From Sphingomonadales bacterium UBA7471 (GTDB lineage: Bacteria; Pseudomonadota; Alphaproteobacteria; Sphingomonadales; Sphingomonadaceae), in contig DLOZ01000017.1 in the NCBI GenBank assembly GCA_002479765.1, positions 14,607 through 78,606 on the forward strand: a DNA stretch of 64,000 bases. Direction: 5' to 3'. Below are positions 60,538 to 64,000 of the stretch, in pieces. Position numbers and translations under genes: made by a program. How positions within the stretch are numbered: the first letter of the stretch is position 1; each line of letters opens with the position of its first letter. The notes below the pieces were generated by a model. It ran no database searches. It was not told the DNA's origin and saw only the letters and a program-made list of their open reading frames with translations.

Positions 60538-62390
60538 CCCTCACCCCGCAATGGCTTGATGAACTGCGGTCGCGCACGACGCTTTCCGCGTTGATTGGCC
60601 GCACCGTAAAGGTGACCAAGGCGGGGCGCGAGTTTAAGGCATGTTGTCCGTTCCATAATGAGAAGTCGCCAAGCTTCACGATCAACGATGAAAAAGGCTT
60701 CTACCACTGCTTTGGCTGCTCCGCGCATGGCGATGCCATTCGGTGGATGACCGATCAACGCGGCCTATCATTCATGGATGCGATCAAGGAATTGGCCGCC
60801 GAAGCGGGGATGGAGGTCCCTGCCCCCGACCCCAAAGCCGCCCAGCGCGCCGAAAAAGCGAATAGCCTGTATGACGTGATGGCGTCAGCGCAGGACTGGT
60901 TTGTTGCGCAACTGCAAAGCCCCGATGGCGCAGGTGCGCGGGCCTATTTGAAAAAGCGCGGGTTCACCGAAAAAACCATCCGCGATTTCGGCTTCGGACT
61001 TGCACCTGATAATCGCACAGCATTGAAATCAGCGCTGAAACAATATGGCGACGCCATGCTGATTGAGGCGGGCTTGCTGATCGCGGTTGAGGGCAAGGAT
61101 CCTTACGACCGGTTTCGCGGCCGGCTGATGATACCCATTCGCGATCCGCGCGGCCGCGTCATCGCTTTTGGCGGCCGAATATTGGGCGATGGTGAACCAA
61201 AATATCTCAATTCGCCCGATACGCCTTTGTTCGACAAGGGGCGGACGCTCTACAATCTGGACAAATGTTCGCCCGCATCGCGCCAGACGGGCCGCGTCAT
61301 TGTTGTCGAAGGCTATATGGACGTCATTGCGATTGCGCAGGCCGGCTTTGCTGACGCCGTTGCGCCATTGGGGACCGCACTGACCGAACAGCAAATCCAG
61401 ATGCTCTGGCGCATGACCGAAAAACCGCTGCTGTGCTTCGACGGAGACTCGGCTGGCCAAAAAGCTGCCATGCGTGCGGCATTACGTGCCCTGCCCTTGC
61501 TAAAGCCTGGCCACAGTCTTCAGTTCGTGACGCTGCCCGATGGGCAGGATCCGGACGATCTTGTGAAGGCATCGGGTGCAAAGGCCCTTACCGAGCTTTT
61601 GGAGGCGTCTGAGCCGCTCGTGGAGCGATTGTGGAAGGCGGAGGTGTCAGCATCTCCCTTGGACACGCCAGAGGACCGTGCGGGGCTTAAACAGCGTCTC
61701 GGCGTGCACATGGCAACCATCACGGACGGAGAAATCAAACGGCATTATGCGGATGCGTTTCGCGAACGGTTCGATATTCTTTTTGCACGCCCCCGCAACG
61801 CGCCACCGACATATTTCCCCAAAACGCAAAAACGCGACTGGCGAAAGCCGCCGATATTACCGCCGAGCGCCGAGACCAAAAGTTTCAATGCAAAGGGATC
61901 GGATTTCCTGGTGCAAGGTGTGCTTGGCGCATTGCTGCGTAATCCATCGATGATACGGCAGCATCATGAAGCTTTGAGTGACTTCGTTCCGAGCGACCCG
62001 AATCACGCCGCTTTGCTCAACATCATGCTGAATGAATCTTTTGCCAAAGAATCGCTTGATACCGACAGCCTAATTACCATATTGGACGAGAAGTTGTATA
62101 ATGTCGCATCGACGCTCCTCCACAGCAACAATAAGGTCTTTGCCTTCAATCGTGGGGAGTTCGGTTCGGGGGGCGACGGATTATCCAGCGTTTCAAAAGA
62201 TTTGGGTGAAGCAATCAGGCTGATGAAGCAGCGTCCCGCGCTCGAAGAAGCACTGGAACGCGCTACACGGTTGGCGAGTTTAGAGATGACGGAAGAAACT
62301 TTTGCCGAACAGCAAAGGTTGCGACACGAAAAAAAGGCATTTGACGATCGTATCATCGCATTTTTTCGGCGAGATGCGGACGATTTATGA
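60534..62390 (+). CDS. dnaG: DNA primase
   Basis: 618 aa, makes RNA primers for replication. Zinc finger CCPFHNEKSPSF and FYHCFGCSAHGD (residues about 38-65), the RNA polymerase core with IPIRDPRGRVIAFGGRIL, the TOPRIM VVEGYMDVIAIAQAG with following FDGDSAGQKAAMRA, and a C-terminal DnaB-interacting helical region. The ATG overlaps the DUF559 stop. Part of the macromolecular-synthesis cluster with rpoD. Confidence 0.96.
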   Translation: MTLTPQWLDELRSRTTLSALIGRTVKVTKAGREFKACCPFHNEKSPSFTINDEKGFYHCFGCSAHGDAIRWMTDQRGLSFMDAIKELAAEAGMEVPAPDPKAAQRAEKANSLYDVMASAQDWFVAQLQSPDGAGARAYLKKRGFTEKTIRDFGFGLAPDNRTALKSALKQYGDAMLIEAGLLIAVEGKDPYDRFRGRLMIPIRDPRGRVIAFGGRILGDGEPKYLNSPDTPLFDKGRTLYNLDKCSPASRQTGRVIVVEGYMDVIAIAQAGFADAVAPLGTALTEQQIQMLWRMTEKPLLCFDGDSAGQKAAMRAALRALPLLKPGHSLQFVTLPDGQDPDDLVKASGAKALTELLEASEPLVERLWKAEVSASPLDTPEDRAGLKQRLGVHMATITDGEIKRHYADAFRERFDILFARPRNAPPTYFPKTQKRDWRKPPILPPSAETKSFNAKGSDFLVQGVLGALLRNPSMIRQHHEALSDFVPSDPNHAALLNIMLNESFAKESLDTDSLITILDEKLYNVASTLLHSNNKVFAFNRGEFGSGGDGLSSVSKDLGEAIRLMKQRPALEEALERATRLASLEMTEETFAEQQRLRHEKKAFDDRIIAFFRRDADDL

Positions 62391-62408
62391 GAGTATCGGG
62401 GAATTATC

Positions 62409-64000
62409 TTGGCAAGTCGCGTAAATGAGAATGAAGAAGATATGGTCGAAAACGGCGATGCTCCGCTGATTGACCTGAACGATGCGACCGTCAAAAAACT
62501 GCTAGCCAAGGCAAAGCGCCGTGGTTTCCTGACCTATGACGAGTTAAATGCTGCCCTACCGCAGGACCAGATGTCTTCGGAACAGATCGAAGACGTCATG
62601 TCGGCCATCAATGACATGGGCGTGCAAATCGTCGAAAATGACGAAGCCGGCGAAGATGGCGAGGACGAGCAGGAAGAGGAAGAAGTCGAAACCGTCGACA
62701 ATATCTCTGAAAATGACCCGCGCTCGCTGACCAGCACGGTCAAGAAAACCGGAACCGGCGACCGTACCGATGACCCTGTGCGCATGTATTTGCGCGAAAT
62801 GGGTGCGGTTGAATTGCTGTCCCGCGAAGGCGAAATCGCCATTGCAAAGCGGATTGAATCCGGACGCGACACGATGATCCTGGGGCTCTGCGAGAGCCCA
62901 ATCACTTTCCACGCCATTATTGACTGGTCGAACGCACTTAACGACGGCGAAATGCAGCTGCGCGAGATCCTGGATCTTGATGCCATGTTGTCAAAAGCGC
63001 CTGAAACGCTGACCGACGACGAGGAAGAAGAGGGCGACGGGGAAATCAGCGAAAAAACCGCTGGGGTTTCGTACAAGGAAGAAGACGAGGTCGACGAAGA
63101 GCCGGAATCGGCGAGCGACGATGACGATGATTTGACCGAACGGCGTTCACGCCCGGTTGAAGAAGAGGAAGAAGACAACACGCTCAGCCTCGCGCAGATG
63201 GAAGAAGCGCTAAAGCCAGCGGCCTTGGAGCGTTTCGCCAAGATCGCATCTTTGTTCAAGAAATTCTCGAACATTCAGCTGGAGCGGATGCGGGCGTTGA
63301 ACGCCGGCGAAGAATTTTCCTCAGCTTCCGAAAATAAATATCACAAATTACGTGAAGAATTGACGGCCGAAGTCGAAAGCGTCCAGTTCCACGCGAACAA
63401 GATCGAGTATCTGGTCGACCAATTATATTCATTCAACCGTCGCTTGACCGCGCTTGGCGGCCAAATGCTGCGCTTGGCCGAGCGTCACAAGGTTCCGCGC
63501 AAGGCGTTTCTTGACAGCTATATGGGCCATGAGCTCGACGAAAATTGGCTGACCGATGTTGCAAACCTCGATAAAAAATGGACGGCCTTCGCGACGAACG
63601 AAGCCGAAGGGGTTGAGCGCATTCGCACAGAAATAGCCGACATCGCCGCGAATACCGGCATGTCGCTTGGTGAATTCCGCCGCATCGTCAACATGGTGCA
63701 AAAGGGCGAACGCGAAGCGCGTATTGCAAAGAAGGAAATGGTCGAGGCCAATCTGCGCCTCGTTATTTCCATCGCAAAGAAATACACCAACCGCGGCCTT
63801 CAGTTCCTTGATCTCATTCAAGAGGGCAATATCGGCCTTATGAAAGCGGTCGATAAATTTGAATATCGCCGTGGGTACAAGTTCAGCACCTATGCGACAT
63901 GGTGGATTCGTCAGGCGATTACGCGTTCGATTGCGGACCAAGCCCGCACCATCCGTATTCCCGTGCATATGATCGAAACGATCAACAAGCTGGTGCGCAC
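62409..64000 (+). CDS. rpoD: RNA polymerase primary sigma factor (5' part)
   Basis: At least 530 codons, cut by the window end. Region 1.1 (KRRGFLTYDELNAALP), region 1.2 (DDPVRMYLREMGAVELL), an acidic non-conserved insertion (Asp/Glu-rich around 200-265), and region 2 (NLRLVISIAKKYTNRGLQFLDL, then YKFSTYATWWIRQAITRSI; quoted in parts). The start is taken as TTG with GGGGA six bases upstream, giving MASRVNENEED; ATG 62442 is the alternative. It follows dnaG after 18 bases. Confidence 0.95.
   Translation, partial: MASRVNENEEDMVENGDAPLIDLNDATVKKLLAKAKRRGFLTYDELNAALPQDQMSSEQIEDVMSAINDMGVQIVENDEAGEDGEDEQEEEEVETVDNISENDPRSLTSTVKKTGTGDRTDDPVRMYLREMGAVELLSREGEIAIAKRIESGRDTMILGLCESPITFHAIIDWSNALNDGEMQLREILDLDAMLSKAPETLTDDEEEEGDGEISEKTAGVSYKEEDEVDEEPESASDDDDDLTERRSRPVEEEEEDNTLSLAQMEEALKPAALERFAKIASLFKKFSNIQLERMRALNAGEEFSSASENKYHKLREELTAEVESVQFHANKIEYLVDQLYSFNRRLTALGGQMLRLAERHKVPRKAFLDSYMGHELDENWLTDVANLDKKWTAFATNEAEGVERIRTEIADIAANTGMSLGEFRRIVNMVQKGEREARIAKKEMVEANLRLVISIAKKYTNRGLQFLDLIQEGNIGLMKAVDKFEYRRGYKFSTYATWWIRQAITRSIADQARTIRIPVHMIETINKLVR

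Noticed and set aside
62534..63274. Ser-rich minus-strand frame opposite rpoD
   Set aside because: It is the complement of the Asp/Glu-rich sigma factor insertion, which produces runs of Ser codons.

Overview
The window looks like a chromosomal segment of an alphaproteobacterium of the Sphingomonadales (Sphingorhabdus/Sphingopyxis-like). The reasons are the gene order dusB-ntrB-ntrC-ntrY-ntrX-hfq-hflX, the fused ispDF, an E1-beta subunit carrying its own lipoyl domain, a tandem two-domain Hfq, the yqeY-dnaG-rpoD cluster and a probable EcfG-type stress promoter. GC content is moderate (mid-50s by eye). Both window edges cut genes: the pyruvate dehydrogenase E2 gene on the left and rpoD on the right.

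Layout. 1-4 kb: E2 and E3 of pyruvate dehydrogenase, a PAP2 phosphatase, a secreted amidohydrolase and a small secreted protein. 4.2-10.3 kb: tRNA-Ser, a lytic transglycosylase, a probable 3' remnant of a lost dacC gene, then the coupled run tmk-holB-metG-tatD-aspartic protease. 10.3-20.3 kb: mazG facing the Ntr locus. 20.4-25.9 kb: ispDF, pncC, a COQ10-like gene, lipA, and a bicarbonate uptake operon (SbtA-like permease, PII-like protein, beta-carbonic anhydrase, flavin-oxidase-like protein). 26-34.4 kb: ettA, an M28 peptidase with a small lipoprotein, tRNA-Pro and tRNA(CAU), a histidine kinase with a degenerate ATPase domain, an Lrp regulator, a TPR-like periplasmic protein and an SDR. 34.4-42.8 kb: gyrA behind a small DnaA-box cluster, a DUF3089 hydrolase, a YhhN-like membrane protein, nnrD, trmFO, an EF-hand protein and a squalene-synthase-like protein. 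42.9-46.4 kb: three orphan Tad-type genes (one TadG/vWA, two TadE-like). 46.4-50.6 kb: eno-ftsB-pdhA-pdhB. 50.6-52.9 kb: a stress-membrane cluster resembling E. coli yqjDE, behind a perfect GGAAC-N17-CGTT promoter. 53-59.4 kb: rhomboid, greA, and a carA-X-carB operon with an AT-richer unknown gene between the two synthetase subunits. 59.6-64 kb: yqeY, a DUF559 nuclease gene enclosed by inverted copies of a hairpin repeat, dnaG and rpoD.

How it fits together. Most of the window is core metabolism and information processing: both halves of pyruvate dehydrogenase plus lipoyl synthase, nitrogen two-component regulation with Hfq, pyrimidine/arginine precursor synthesis, replication and transcription. 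The accessory signals are (i) the 434-bp DUF559 unit between yqeY and dnaG, whose right hairpin probably supplies the dnaG ribosome binding site, (ii) gene X seamlessly coupled inside carAB, (iii) the Tad trio, and (iv) scattered REP-like palindromes. No prophage, plasmid, CRISPR or IS transposase genes were seen, and no gene-free stretch exceeds about 220 bases.
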